A stretch of 64,000 nt of DNA from Liolophura sinensis (GCF_032854445.1 NC_088303.1:10053501-10117500), one strand, 5' to 3'; shown: positions 1 through 11,141, counted from the stretch's first letter. Program-made: numbers and translations. Notes: generated by a model not told the origin, from the letters alone.

Positions 1-312
1 TAATTACGGATGAAGGCAACCACGGAGGAGCAAGACCACGTCAATGGACACGTCCACAAAGCTCGGACAAAGGTGTGTTAATTACGGATGAAGGCAACCA
101 CGGAGGAGCAAAACCAGATCATTGGACACGTCCACAAAGCTCGGACAAAGGTGTGTTAATTACGGATGAAGGCAACCACGGAGGAGCAAAACCACGTCAT
201 CGGACACGTCCACAAAGCTCGAACAATGGTATGACAATTACGGATGAAGAGGACCTAGAAGGGACAAAACCACGTCATTGGACACGTCCACAAAGCTCGG
301 ACAATGCTGTGA
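1..312 (+). repeat. 78-bp tandem repeat (about 4 copies visible)
   Basis: Units begin at 1, 79, 157 and 235, each starting with taattacggatgaag or a close variant. The first two differ at only a few positions; the fourth is more diverged and fades near 312. The period of 78 is 26 codons, so copy number can change without breaking the frame of the proposed exon. The array probably continues upstream of the window. Confidence 0.9.
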
Positions 313-564
313 TAAGTATGGGTGAAGACAGCCACCGAGAAGAAATTCGACAGCATCGAGTTGGCCTACCGATGGGGAACACTGATGTGCCAATTACTGA
401 GGAATACAACTACAAAGTGATAAGTGGACGTCATCCAGAGAATCCACAAAACTGGGCGACAGTCGATAGCCACCATGCAGGAAGGTCAGGTGACACCGAG
501 AACAGTCAGTTTTCCATGTTTTGTGATTCTTGGAAGAATTCACTGACAGAAAGGCAGGCTGGAG
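1..564 (+). CDS. Probable penultimate coding exon (5' end outside window) of upstream SLC5 paralog, carrying a 26-residue repeat
   Basis: The frame whose codons begin at position 3 is open from the window start until a stop at 570-572. A strong donor (gag|gtaagt, GT at 565-566) lies just before that stop. The donor leaves one base of a codon (phase 1), which is exactly what the SLC5 last exon at 2692 needs, so the two join as G|AC (Asp). The first ~312 nt are 78-bp repeats encoding a hydrophilic 26-residue unit with the motif TRPQSSDKGV; about 84 further codons after the repeats are also open, which argues against a purely repeat-made frame. By position this would be the cytoplasmic loop before the last membrane helix, matching exon 14 of gene 2, which is also hydrophilic and also ends in phase 1. 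There is no residue similarity to that loop to confirm it, and such loops diverge quickly. The alternative is a chance open frame in a minisatellite. Confidence 0.5.
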
Positions 565-1722
565 GTAAGTGAATAGAGGTGGCGAAAAGGTAGGCAAAAG
601 ATAAATGGATAGAATCGACGGAAAGGCAGGCAAGACATAAGAGCATAGAGCTAACCTAGAGGTAAGTGGGTCGAGGTGACGTTAACGCAGGAGGGAGGTA
701 AGTGCATATATGTGATTGAAAGGTGGGTGGGAGAAAAGTGGATAGAGGCCATTGAAAGGCGGGGGGGGGGGATAAGTGGATAGAGGTGATTGAAAGGTGG
801 GAGGGAGATAAATGGATAGAGGTGATTGAAAGTGGGTGGGAGGAGGGGGGAGATAAGTGGATAGAGGTGATTGGAAGGCGGTAGAGAGATAAGGGCATAG
901 AGGTGATTGAAAAGTGGAAAGCAGATAAGTGGATAGAGGTGATTGAAAGGCGGGAGGGAGATAAGTGGATAGAAGTGATTGAAACACAGGAAGGGAATAA
1001 GTGGATAGAGGTAATTGAAAAGCAGTAGGGAGATAAGTGGATACATGTGATTAAAAGGCGGAAGGGAGATAAGTGCATAGAGGTGATTGAAAGGTCAGAG
1101 GGAGATAAGTGGATAGAGGCGAGTGAAAGGCTGGAGGGAGATAAGTGGATAGAGATGATTGAAAGGCGGGAGGAAGATAAGTGGATAGAGGTGATTGAAA
1201 GGTGGGATGGAGATAAGTGGATAGAGGTAATTGAAAGGCGGGAGGGAGATAAATGGATAGAGGTGATTGAAAGGCGGGAGGGAGATAAGTGGGTAGAGGT
1301 GATTGAAAGGCGGGAGGGAGATAAGTGGATAGAGGAGAGTGAAAGGCGGGAGGGAGATAAGTGGATAGAGGCGAGTGAAAGGCGGGAGGGAAATAAGTGG
1401 ATGGGGGAGATTGAAAGGCGGGAGGGAGATAAGTGGATAGAGGTGATTGAAAAGCTGGAGGGGGGTAAGTGAGTAGAGGTGATTGAAAGGTGGGAGGGAT
1501 ATAAGTGGATAGAGGTGATTGAAAGGCGGGAGGGAGATAAGTGGATGGAGGAGATTGAAAGGCGGGAGGGAGATAAGTGGATAGAGGTGATTGAAAGGCG
1601 GGAGGGAGATAAGTGGATGGAGGAGATTGAAAGGCGGGAGGGAGATAAGTGGATAGAGGTGATTGAAAGGCGGGAGGGAGATAAGTGGGTAGAGGTGATT
1701 GAAAGGCGGGAGTTTACTTTTA
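545..1722 (+). repeat. 36-bp minisatellite beginning at a splice donor
   Basis: About 32 tandem units with consensus near gattgaaaggcgggagggag followed by ataagtggatagaggt. The first unit spans the proposed exon end at 564, and following units are spaced 36 bp apart (565, 601, 637, then 662, 698, 734 after a short deletion). Units are most diverged near the exon and most uniform at about 1200-1715. Because 36 is divisible by three, long frames are open on both strands (for example 1095-1787 on the minus strand); these are repeat artefacts rather than genes. Confidence 0.93.
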
Positions 1723-1974
1723 TACATTAATAACAAACAGCCCAGAGATAATTCACGGTTATACAATACCGGTATAGTGGATGCCATGATACTCCATATA
1801 TACTGATATTTTGTAACAAAACAAATATATAGATAACAACTTTTATTTATTCAGCGAACATCTATATATTCGTTTCGTTATCCAAATCAATTTCTATATG
1901 CCACTGATAGAAGACATACTGATATTTTACCTTATCGATGATTTAACCCCAGGGAATGAGGAAGTCGTATGATA

Positions 1975-2235
1975 ATGTTTCTTGGATTTATTTATTTATT
2001 TGATTGGTGTTTCACGCCGCACTCAAGAATATTTCACTTATACGACGGCGGCCAGCATTATGGTGGGGGGAAAATGGGCAGAGCCCGGGGGAATAATGTT
2101 TCTTGGAGCCAACAGTACGACGAAACTAGAATAGAGCTGCCGGAGTCGCATGTGTGCACCAGTACATTATACTTAATGGTACTGGCAGTTATACATTTTA
2201 TGTTTAACGGTTGTTGTAAATTATTTGGTGTCCCT
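1975..2235 (+). mobile_element. tRNA-derived SINE, variant with an internal ~125-bp insertion
   Basis: Starts with a TTTATT-rich end, then gattggtgtttcacgccg, the block aatatttcacttatacgacg and the gcccggggg motif. From there it continues into aataatgtttcttgg and a segment ending near cagttatacattttatg that standard copies lack. The usual tRNA-like part does not follow, so the copy is truncated or rearranged on that side. The same insertion at the same junction occurs in the copy at 3898. Confidence 0.8.
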
Positions 2236-2691
2236 CTAGGATATTGTGCTCTGAGATAATATATCCTAAGTGTGACTGGCCGAGCTGGCCTAACTATCCA
2301 ATCACAAACCCTAAAGTGACTAATGGCTTCATGAAACAGCGAGACACTTCTCATTCAAAGATTGCTGTGATACTTAGAGATTTTGTTTCCTTAGTATTTG
2401 TTAAAAACCACGTAATTTAACAATAGCATAACCTCTGTGTACAAAGTTTTACAAATGTGTAGTAAAATGATCCTGAGAAGCCACTGAGTTTTATCTTTAA
2501 TTTGATAACAGTCTTTGTTGTTCAGTCTTGTAGCTGGCACCAGGGTATAAACGGTTTTTTGGCACGAAATGTACGGTTCGGTCTAAAATATAAAGACGGT
2601 AGCCTATGTATGGCGCTAGTCACGTATTGTTACCTCGATTAGTGCTGCTCGAAGGTATTAAAGTCTGGTTTTTCTTTATATCTCCTTTCAG

Positions 2692-2981
2692 ACTACAAGA
2701 AAACTCTTCGCAGAAGGGTGTCTAGATTTTTCAAAATGAGGTCACCGGATGAGGTAAAACAGAGACAACTGGAACTTCACATTCAGAAAATTTCGGAGCT
2801 GAGACAGAACAAGATGGCGGTAACTGGTCTTCGCGTGGGGTTGGTTTTTGTTGTGGTAACAGGAGTGTTTCTGTTTCTGTTCTGGTCGTTCTGGAGCCCT
2901 AGTTACGCGGTTCAACTCTGCGGAGAAAACTTCGTTTTGTGTCAGGATATTATCAAAACAACGCAATCGCCTTTAACATAA
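2692..2981 (+). CDS. Last coding exon of an upstream SLC5 (sodium/solute symporter) paralog
   Basis: A pyrimidine-rich acceptor (tatctcctttcag, AG at 2690-2691) precedes an open frame ending in TAA at 2979-2981. Read in phase 1, the exon encodes a charged helix (KQRQLELHIQKISELRQ) and one strongly hydrophobic segment (GLVFVVVTGVFLFLFWSFW). These line up with the last exon of gene 2: RVAELKQDP before the helix and [19 protein letters not shown] in it. The segment is the final (14th) transmembrane helix of SGLT/SMIT-type carriers. A C-terminal tail of about 25 residues follows that gene 2 lacks. Earlier exons must lie upstream of the window, giving a head-to-tail paralog pair. There is a possible AATAAA poly(A) signal at 3746-3751. 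Confidence 0.82.
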
Positions 2982-3489
2982 AGATCTGCTTTATCGTACA
3001 TACTCTGACACTCCCAGTATCCCTTATAACAGGATTGTGCTAATTTTTAAACCTACAACAAACTGTTTGCTGCTTTCACACTTGTGGATCTGAATGGCGT
3101 TGTGTACAAGCCAAGATATTTTACATTATAGGAGTACCTAGAACGGTACAAATGACATAAGTTATGGTCTTCTTAATACAAGTTCTAGGGTTTATTAAGC
3201 ATAAATTAGATATATGAAATCATGTATTTGGTCGTTGTATTATGCCATGGATTGACTCTATAAGTTAACACGCAACATATGGGCACATCAAAGATGGCGG
3301 TAACTTGACTGCAGGTATTACAAACAACATTAATTAATTGTCTTTCACGGGTCTAACGAGACTTGCAGACGTGTTAGGTCGTGCACAAGAATACCTTACT
3401 TACATGACTGTGGTTAGGTTCATGAGTGTAGACAGCAGAGCATACTACCGCCCTTCACCATGTGTATATCTGACAAAACTCCAGACTTA

Positions 3490-3733
3490 CAGCCGCAATC
3501 GTTTCAGCAGTGTTGTATTTTTATTGTGATGGGAGCAATTGGTTTACCCAACTACCAAGATACTCATCCGTACTGAATCCATGCTTTTGGTTTAAGAACG
3601 TCATTGTATCACAGCCGCAATCGTTCCAGCAGTGTTGGATTTTTATTGGGATGGGAGCAATTGGTTAACCCAACTATCAAGATACTCATCCGTACTGAAT
3701 TCATGCCTTTGGTTTAAGAACATCATTGTATCA
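3490..3733 (+). repeat. 121-bp direct duplication
   Basis: The segment starting acagccgcaatcgtttcagc at about 3490 recurs from about 3611 with a handful of substitutions, and both copies end in ttggtttaagaac plus a few bases. It lies in the presumed 3' flank or UTR of gene 1. Confidence 0.85.
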
Positions 3734-3897
3734 TCATCAGCTTAAAATAAATCTATTAGAATTAAACCCTGTTGTTCATCTAGCTGAAATCATTGATTTC
3801 TTCTTGGTGTGGGATCCTTCATGTCTATCCGACATGATAGAAATACTGATGGTTTATCTCTGATGTAGTATCACCACGGTATGGCCTAAATATATAT

Positions 3898-4170
3898 ATT
3901 TATTTATTTAATTGGTGTTTTACGCCGTACTCAGGAATATTTCACTTATACGACGGCCGCCAGCATTATGGTGGGAGCAAACCGGGCAAAGACCGGGGGA
4001 ATAATGTTTCTTGGAGCAAACAGTACGACGAAACTAGAATGGAGCTGCCGGAGTCGCATGTGTGCACCAGTACATTATATTTAATGGTACTGGCAGTTAT
4101 ACATTTTGTGTTTTAACGAAAACCCACGACCATCCGCAGGCTGCTGTAAGATCTTCCCACTGACGAGCCT
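3898..4170 (+). mobile_element. tRNA-derived SINE, same insertion-bearing variant
   Basis: Carries the standard SINE end (ttaattggtgttttacgccg, aatatttcacttatacgacg), then the same extra segment as the 1975 copy inserted after accggggg. Unlike that copy it resumes the normal body afterwards (aaacccacgaccatccgcag), which defines the insertion as about 125 bp. Confidence 0.82.
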
Positions 4171-4611
4171 AAATATAGCCAAGGTGGCGTAAAGCCACAC
4201 AGATTCATTCATTACAACACAGCTGAATTACCGCGGAGAGAGCGTAAAGCCATGATTTAAGTTTGGTGCAAAATCGCCACGATACGACTCGGTACTGCCG
4301 ATTGACGGTAAGCCACACTGATTCCTTTTTGATTTGAAGCTGAGTCCAAGCCAGCGGGATCCGATAAGGAGATCCGGAAATGCTTCACGTCTTTTGAAAG
4401 GGAGACTACTTTACGTGTCTTAGGTGTTATGGCTCGATTCAAGGGTGTTTAACGATGCAGTCAGCTATATTTCACTCATTTCACTCATATGACTGAAGCA
4501 AGTGGAATGTCCAGAGTAAATGACAGGACTCCGGCAAGTAACTGACGTTACGTAAATAATGCATTGATTGTTACCCGTAAAGACTCCTCCGGCCGATGTT
4601 GATCTTGCGTG

Positions 4612-4735
4612 TATTTATTTATTTGTTCTTTTACGCCGTACTAAAAATATCTCACTTATACGAAGGTGACTAGTATAAAGGTGGGGGGCACCGGGCAGAG
4701 ACAGGGGTAACCCACCACCGAAGATCTTGTGTTGG
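4612..4735 (+). mobile_element. SINE fragment
   Basis: Degenerate copy of the same SINE: tatttatttatttgttcttt, ttacgccgtact, tctcacttatacg, then a damaged caccgggcagagac block. The tRNA-like half is missing. Confidence 0.7.
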
Positions 4736-4971
4736 AGCCGTGTAAGCCACTGGCCCTGTCTTAAATGTTACTCACTGTAGACGTGTGATGTTTACCCTGA
4801 TTGTTTGTGGATAAGCCTTTGCGCTGTATAGGAGCGTCGTCCTCATCTACCAGAACCTTGCTGAAGTTTTTATATTATTGTATAATTTGTAGGTGCTGAT
4901 AACGAAGGACTATCATTTTCCGATGTAAAGTCATTGGCATACACTAAATTGGGGAATGAGCCAAGACTTGA

Positions 4972-5075
4972 TTTTAATTGGTATTTTACGGCGTACTCAA
5001 AAATATTTCACTTGTATGACGGCGGCGAGCATTGTGGTTAGAGGAAACCGGGCAGAGCTCTTGGGAAACCCCCAT
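4972..5075 (+). mobile_element. SINE fragment
   Basis: Contains ttaattggtattttacggcg, aaaaatatttcacttgtatg and gaggaaaccgggcagagctc, with the tRNA-like half absent. Confidence 0.7.
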
Positions 5076-5235
5076 GAACATTTTAAAGATTGGGCTGTCA
5101 TAAAGTTTCTGATTAACTTATTTTATTAGGGTTTAACAAACCCTTCGCCATGCACGGTACCCAAAATATAGCCAGTCAAACCAACGTGAACTGGATTCGA
5201 GCTGTCAGCTGTGTAGTACCGATCCACAGTGACGC

Positions 5236-6260
5236 CCAGTGTTGCACACAGAGAACAATGTACATTTAGCATGTACATTAAGAGCAATAAACGCTTCAGC
5301 ATATCCACAGAGAGTAATAAACACCTCAGTATATACACTGAGAGAAATAAACGCTTCAGCGTATACATTGAGAGCAATAAACGCTTCAACATGTACACCG
5401 AGAGTAATAAACGCCTCAGCATATACACAGAGAGTAATAAACGCTTCAGCATGTACACTGAGAGCAATAAACGCTTCAGGATATACACAGAGAAAAACAA
5501 CCACTTCAGAATGAGCACGGAGAATACTAAACACTCTACACTGTGCACAGAGAGCAATATACCCTATACAGTGAGCACAGAAAACAATGACCACTTTACA
5601 CCATGTACAGAGAACAGCGAACACTTTACAGTGTGCATAAAGTATAATAAACACTTTACAAGGTGGTCAGAGAACAATACGGACTTTAAAGTGTGCACAG
5701 AGATCGATATACACTTTACAGTGAGCACAAAGAGCACTACGTACTTTACAGTGAGCACAAAGAGCACTAAGCACTTTACATTGTGCATAGAGCATAATTA
5801 CCACTTTACACTGTGTACAGAGAACAGCGAACACTTTACAGTGTGCATAAAGAATACTAAACACATCACAGTGTGCACAGAGAACACTCAACACTTTACA
5901 GTGTGCACAGAGAACATTGGCCACTTTACATTGTGTACAGTGAACAGTAAACACTTTACAGTGTGCATAAAGAATAATAAACACATTACAGTGTGCACAG
6001 AGAACACTAAACACTTTGCAGTGTGCACAGAGAGCGATATACACTTTACAGTATACACAGAGAACAATACACACTTTAAAGTGTGCACAGAGAACGATAT
6101 ACACTTTACAGTGAGCACAAAGAGCACTACGCACATTACATTGTGCACAGAGCATAATGACCACTTTACACTGTGTACAGAGAACAGCGAACAGTGTGCA
6201 TAAAGAACAATAAACACTTTAAAGTGTTCTCAGAAGAACACTAAACATTTTACAGTGTAC
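5236..6260 (+). repeat. 30-bp minisatellite (about 34 copies), degenerate to about 6700
   Basis: Units begin roughly every 30 bp as agagcaataaacgcttcagc or agaacactaaacactttaca, followed by a variant of gtgtgcacag. Two subfamilies are visible: a 'cgcttcagc' type at 5270-5500 and an 'cactttaca' type at 5560-6200. The period of ten codons produces long open frames on both strands (a 324-codon one on + at 5229-6203). These have decapeptide periodicity and no independent sign of being coding. Degenerate units can be followed to about 6700. Confidence 0.92.
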
Positions 6261-6709
6261 ACATAAAACAATAATCAGTGTATAGGTTGAGTGTAAAAAT
6301 CAGTGTAAAAAACACACTATACAGTGTGCAAAAAGAACTAAAAAACACACTTTACGGTGTGTACTATACAGTGTGCAAAAAGAACTAAAAAAAACACACT
6401 TTACGGTGTGTGCACAGAGCAATAAGCATTTTCCATGTACACAGAGAACACTAAACACTTCACCCTGTCCACAAAGACGCTTTAAGTGGCTGAGCCAGGG
6501 AAGGCCCATTAACTAACTGAATATCTATAAGGGGTTGCACACTGAAAACAATGAACATTTCATCATCTCCATACAGAACATTAAAGATTTCATCATGTGC
6601 ATAAGAAAATATCAAACACCTCGCCATGTACACACGGAACATCGAAGACTTTATCATGTATGCAGAGAGCATTAAACACTTCATCTACACAGACGAACTT
6701 GTATCTATT

Positions 6710-8110
6710 TTACGATGGTTTGGTTGCAATGCAGTCTTTTCAAGTTCAACAATAATGTGTGTAAGGTAAACCATCGAATACGTTAGTGTGGATTAAGCAG
6801 GTCTCGTGGGACATTATATGACGTAAAACGACGATAGTTAGACATGAACAGCGGTCAGCGTACTACAATGGCGCTAACCTCTTATACTCAACCTCATTAG
6901 CCCAGTCACGTTCACACGAAATATTTGCTTAACTGGCTATGGAAGAGAGATGCGCCCTATCGTCTTCTCATTTAGGCGTTTATTCTGGAAAGACCCTCAT
7001 TGCACATAATCGTCTGAGGTCCGAGCAAACCCCGGAGTTTGTTTGGGAATTTTATTTTCACCTGTATTGTTTTTCTAAGGCATAAAACGACAGAGTTTTC
7101 TTTTTAATTTTCTGCACCTGCTTTGTGCACAGTCACTCGTGGAGGTTTGATAATAATAATAGTTAAAAATGTCAGACCTTGCTATCGTGTGTTTTGTCAT
7201 AGTACAGGCCAAATTACAAGAGAAAATGTGTGCACATATGGTCCTCCATAGAAGGCCCTACCTGCACTCGTGTATGTGTGTATAAGACAAGCTATTTATG
7301 CGTGGATCTTCAGTGCTCGCTCTACTTTGCGGAACGTTTCTTACACCTATCGAAGGTTGTCTTCCACAGGTAGACAGGTAGCCGTCAGGCAGGTAGGTAC
7401 TCCCGGGAAAAACCAGGCAGGTACGTGCCCTAGGGGAAAATCACCCTTTCGATCCCCGCTCCAAGCATGTGATGTAACACCTATACAAATGTTAATGGTA
7501 TACATACGTCGTGTTTGGCAGGAAATGTGCGGATCTATACTCGGATCTATCCTTGTCTCTATTTACAAAGCATAACAACCAACTCTTCAATATAATCCCC
7601 AGAATACACTATATATCACACGTATCATATATATACTGATTAAATCCTGTCTCATTAAGTGCTGTTTACCTGTTAGACAATGACATGGAGAAGCCCACGC
7701 AGAACGTTTTTTTTTTAACTTTTCCACTCAACCACCCAGCGAAGGACACGAAACATGTCTTTTATATTCCTCTTTCATGATCTAAATACATTTTGGGAAT
7801 TTCTACCCGTGGTTGTGTCATATCAATGCTTCTATGTTCATTGTTTATGTCAACAACCTGTTGTTAGATCTTCAGTGGTATAAACTATGACGAACATGAG
7901 GATATTGTTCAAGATGATTTATACACGTATATAAGAACTCAAGAAAGTTTTGCACGTTTTTGTCCATGTCATTATCAAATTGTTAGGTCAATGTCAATGA
8001 CCTAATGTTTTATCTATGTTGTGTAGATTTGCTGGATTGTTATGAATTTTTAATTGTTGTGCTCTGTTCAACATAAACAAAAATATGATCGAATACAAAA
8101 TGGCAAATAT
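6710..8110. other. Intergenic stretch without recognisable features
   Basis: I see only short open frames, none with protein-family similarity or a splice-site arrangement that stands out, and no recognisable mobile element. Confidence 0.6.
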
Positions 8111-8111
8111 C

Positions 8112-8775
8112 TGACACCAGGAGACCATTAATCTACGGTGTTAGCTTTCTGTTTGTGCGACACCAGGAGACCATTATTCTGCCGTGTTGGCTTTCTATTC
8201 TTACGTCATCAGGAGACCATTTATCTGCCATGTTGGATTTGTATTGTGTCGACATCAGGAGACCATTAATCTGCCATGTTGGATTTCTATTCTGGGGACA
8301 TCAGGAAACCATTAATCTGCCATCTTAGAGTTCTATTCTTGTGACATCAGCAGACCATTAATTTGCCGTGTTGGCTTTCTATTCTTGCGACACCAGGAGA
8401 CCATTAATCTACCGTGTTTGCTTTCTATTCTTACGACATCAGGAAACCATTAATCTGCCATGTTGGATTTCTATTCTGGCGACATCAGGAGACCATTAAT
8501 CTGCCATGCTGGATTTCTATTCTGGCGACATCAGGAAACCATTAAAAATACCGTGTTGGCTTTCCATTCTTACGACATCAGGAGACCATTAATCTGCCAT
8601 CTTAGAGTTCTATTCTTGTGACATCAGCAGACCATTAATTTGCCGTGTTGGCTTTCTATTCTTGCGACACCAGGAGATCATTAATCTACCGTATTTGCTT
8701 TCTATTCTTGCGACATCAGGAAAGTATTTATCTGTCGTGTTGGCTTTCTATTCTAACATCAGGAGAACCACTAAT
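8112..8775 (+). repeat. 46-bp minisatellite (about 14 copies)
   Basis: The unit is approximately gacatcaggagaccattaat followed by ctgccgtgttggctttctat and tcttgc. Variants alternate (tctgccatgttggatttc versus tctaccgtgtttgctttc), and a block near 8290-8390 recurs near 8560-8660, suggesting multi-unit duplication. Confidence 0.9.
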
Positions 8776-9159
8776 CTCTCTATTTTTACGGACCTTAACA
8801 TCTTTGAGGATATCTCGCGACTTGAAAGCATAAAGTTTGTTCTGGTATTAGTGATATCTGCGGGACGGGTCGGTCTGGTGAGTTACGCGACTTTAAAAGA
8901 CCTGGAGCACAAGGTACGAGTTCAATCTGGGCCATGGACAGAGCTTTTTTTCTAAATTTCCCAACTATAAATGTTCGTGAGGTTTGGGGCTGTTTTCCCA
9001 ATGTTACATGCGTAGAAGAGTTTTTGTCATTCACCAATATGGCCAGCAAGTCTATGTAACGTCCGGGAAAGTTTGTCAGTGACACGTTAAAGATTTACTT
9101 CACCCATAAAACTGACTGCCATCGAAGAAATGAAAAACTGTTGAACTTCCAAACAATCG

Positions 9160-9222
9160 ATTTATTTATTTATTTGGTTTGGTGTTTTACCCCATACTCA
9201 AGAATATTTCACTTATATAACG
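9160..9222 (+). mobile_element. Short SINE terminal fragment
   Basis: Only tttatttatttatttggttt, ggtgttttaccccatactca and agaatatttcacttatata remain of the SINE. Confidence 0.65.
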
Positions 9223-9599
9223 CCTTCGGCTCTCCCCAATTTCCTCTTACCATATTTGCTGGTCGACTTTTACACGCATGACTGGAGAGGTCATGTGGCA
9301 TTATCTGGATATCCAAACAAATAAGTTTGTATTTTTGCACACTTTTGAACAGAACTTTAGACTTGAATATAGTTATTGATTTTGTTGTTGTTTGACGGAA
9401 TGATACGACGGTGGTGTTTATACGCCTCATCCATCTGCACCAAACTTACCAACTGACTGGAAGCGGTAGCCGAATCGCCGAGAGCTAGATTTGAGTTTGT
9501 AACCTCACTGGTCATACAGCGATGAGCTGCCGTCAGAAGAACGACTTATGTAAATAAACATGCAAGTTGTATTGGAAGCGAAACAGCAGTATGGGTTTA

Positions 9600-10115
9600 A
9601 CTGAATAAAATCTCACCCAATCACCGATAAACGTGTTACAAATCTCATGCAGTCACTGACTGGTTTGTTTCAACCAAAGACCTGCGTGTTGAGATCTCAT
9701 CCAGTCACTGGTGTATGTGTTACGGATCTCGCGCAATCACTATCTGGAGCGTTTCACCTCTCATGCAACCAATGACCTACGAGTTCAGATTTCATTCAGT
9801 CATTGACGGTCATGATTTAGTTCTTATTCAATAATTGACGTATGTGTTTTACAGTACGACACAGTCAATGTAAACAGACTGTAGGACACAGTCCATGAAA
9901 GTAAACTGTAGGACATAGTCAATATGAACAGGTTGTAGGGCATAGTCAATGTAAGCAGACTGTAGGACACAATGAATGTCAGCAGACTGTAGGCCACATC
10001 CAATGTAAGCAGATCATACAACACACCCTCCAATCACTCATGTACGTATTTCATATCTTATGCGCCACTGACTAACGTGTTTAGAGCGCATCCAATCATA
10101 TACTTCATAGCTTGA
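9600..10115 (+). repeat. Two interleaved minisatellites, including block A of the 27-bp repeat
   Basis: At 9600-9840 and again at 10020-10110 a degenerate unit of roughly 35-55 bp recurs (cagtcactgac, cgtgtt, agatctcatc). Between them, at about 9840-10020, lies a block of the 27-bp unit (gtaagcagactgtaggacac plus agtcaat). The same 27-bp unit forms a much longer array in intron 1 of the downstream gene (11330-12760). Confidence 0.75.
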
Positions 10116-10383
10116 GATGTTACATATTCAGTCGTGTCAGTACCGCACGCGATCTACGCTTTATTTATGGATTTAAGTACGTGTCCTGCGTACGTCGTGG
10201 GTATTTCGCTAAGTGTCTCTCCTACAGCAAACCCATATCCCACCGTGTCGCCCAATCTACTCAAAGCTTAGATTGCGACTTTAAATCAGCCTGTTGATCA
10301 GACACCCATTTAAGTGCGACAGTCTTTTCAGAGTTCTTGCGGGTTTTCTTCACCAGTTAATCCGATCGCCGTCATACAGTGAG

Positions 10384-10754
10384 TTATACAACGCTCAGAC
10401 GGGCAAAATAAAGCTGGCTTAACTTGCGAAAGTGGCTTTGAGCCAGTTTGACGTCGCACGTATGAACGCAAAGTGGCAGCATTTAATCCGGTTTATTTAC
10501 CCCGGCTAGCGACGTGGCTTTAAACCAGTTTCAATGCCTGAGCGGGATTATCTGTGAACGGTAACTGGATTAAATGCCCCTGTTACGTGCAGGTCAGGAT
10601 GACAACGTAATTACTAAACCGGCTTAAATGTGACCGTGTGAACGGGCAAATCCCTGAAATGGCTTAAAAACGAATGCATTTTTACAACTGGCTTTGATTT
10701 AAAGCAGCTCAAATTTAATCCGGTTTAAATTTTGGCAGTGTGAACGAGGTATCA
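10384..10754. mobile_element. Candidate MITE-like element
   Basis: The right end, read on the minus strand, starts tgatacctcgttcacactgc and the left end starts ttatacaacgctcagacggg. Aligned, the two ends agree at about 18 of 29 positions, as in an eroded terminal inverted repeat. Inside, the words ggcttaaa, aatccggttta and gtgtgaacg recur in both orientations. I found no clear target duplication, so the limits are approximate. Confidence 0.4.
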
Positions 10755-10787
10755 GTATAATATATTTGAACAAATAACAATCAGATA

Positions 10788-10968
10788 AATAGCTGGCTTC
10801 CTCCTTGGTCGCACGCGGAAAGGTCTTCCAGCAATCTGGGGATGACCGGAGGTTCCTCCAGTCTATGCCCGGTGTCCACCCACCATAATTCTGACAGTCG
10901 TCGTATAAGTGAAATATTCTTGAGTAGGGCATAAAACACCAATCAAATAAAGAAATAAATCAAGTAAA
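10788..10968 (-). mobile_element. tRNA-derived SINE, minus orientation, 5' part degenerate
   Basis: Shows aaaggtcttccagcaatctg, ccaccataattctgacagtc, gtcgtataagtgaaatattc, ttgagtagggcataaaacac and the tail caatcaaataaagaaataaa. It ends only about 70 bp before the ATG exon of gene 2, so it is part of that gene's upstream region. Confidence 0.78.
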
Positions 10969-11039
10969 TCCTTCGATTTATTCTCGCATTTCAGAGCGTA
11001 AATATTCATTCACATGTATATTTCAGGCGTTAATTGAAG

Positions 11040-11141
11040 ATGTCTACCAAGAACTCCACTGACGTAGCGCCCAGTCTTGAGGCAGCGGATTTTGGTGTGG
11101 TCGGGGCATATTTTCTTCTGGTCATTGCGGTGGGATTATAT
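11040..11141 (+). CDS. SLC5A3-like: Gene 2 coding exon 1 (residues 1-34)
   Basis: The ATG at 11040 follows ttgaag. The exon has an N-terminal NST sequon, as expected for an external N-terminus, then the first hydrophobic helix ([15 protein letters not shown]). It ends in phase 0 at donor t|gtgagt. A tatatttcag just upstream could be an acceptor, so the ATG exon may continue a spliced 5' UTR. Confidence 0.85.

Noticed and set aside
1095-1787. 230-codon minus-strand frame rich in LYPLISLPPFNH
   Set aside because: Pure translation of the 36-bp array; other frames are open too.
3289-3306. Word aagatggcggtaact shared with the last exon of gene 1 (about 2812)
   Set aside because: Only about 15 bp match and the flanks differ; likely chance or a common regulatory-like word, not a duplicated exon.
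5229-6203. 324-codon open frame with YTESNKRFS-like decapeptides
   Set aside because: It lies entirely in the 30-bp minisatellite, the opposite strand is equally open, and there is no splice or start context. A repeat artefact is the simpler reading.
8112-8775. CRISPR-like regular repeats
   Set aside because: Units are contiguous without unique spacers and the genome is eukaryotic, so this is a minisatellite.
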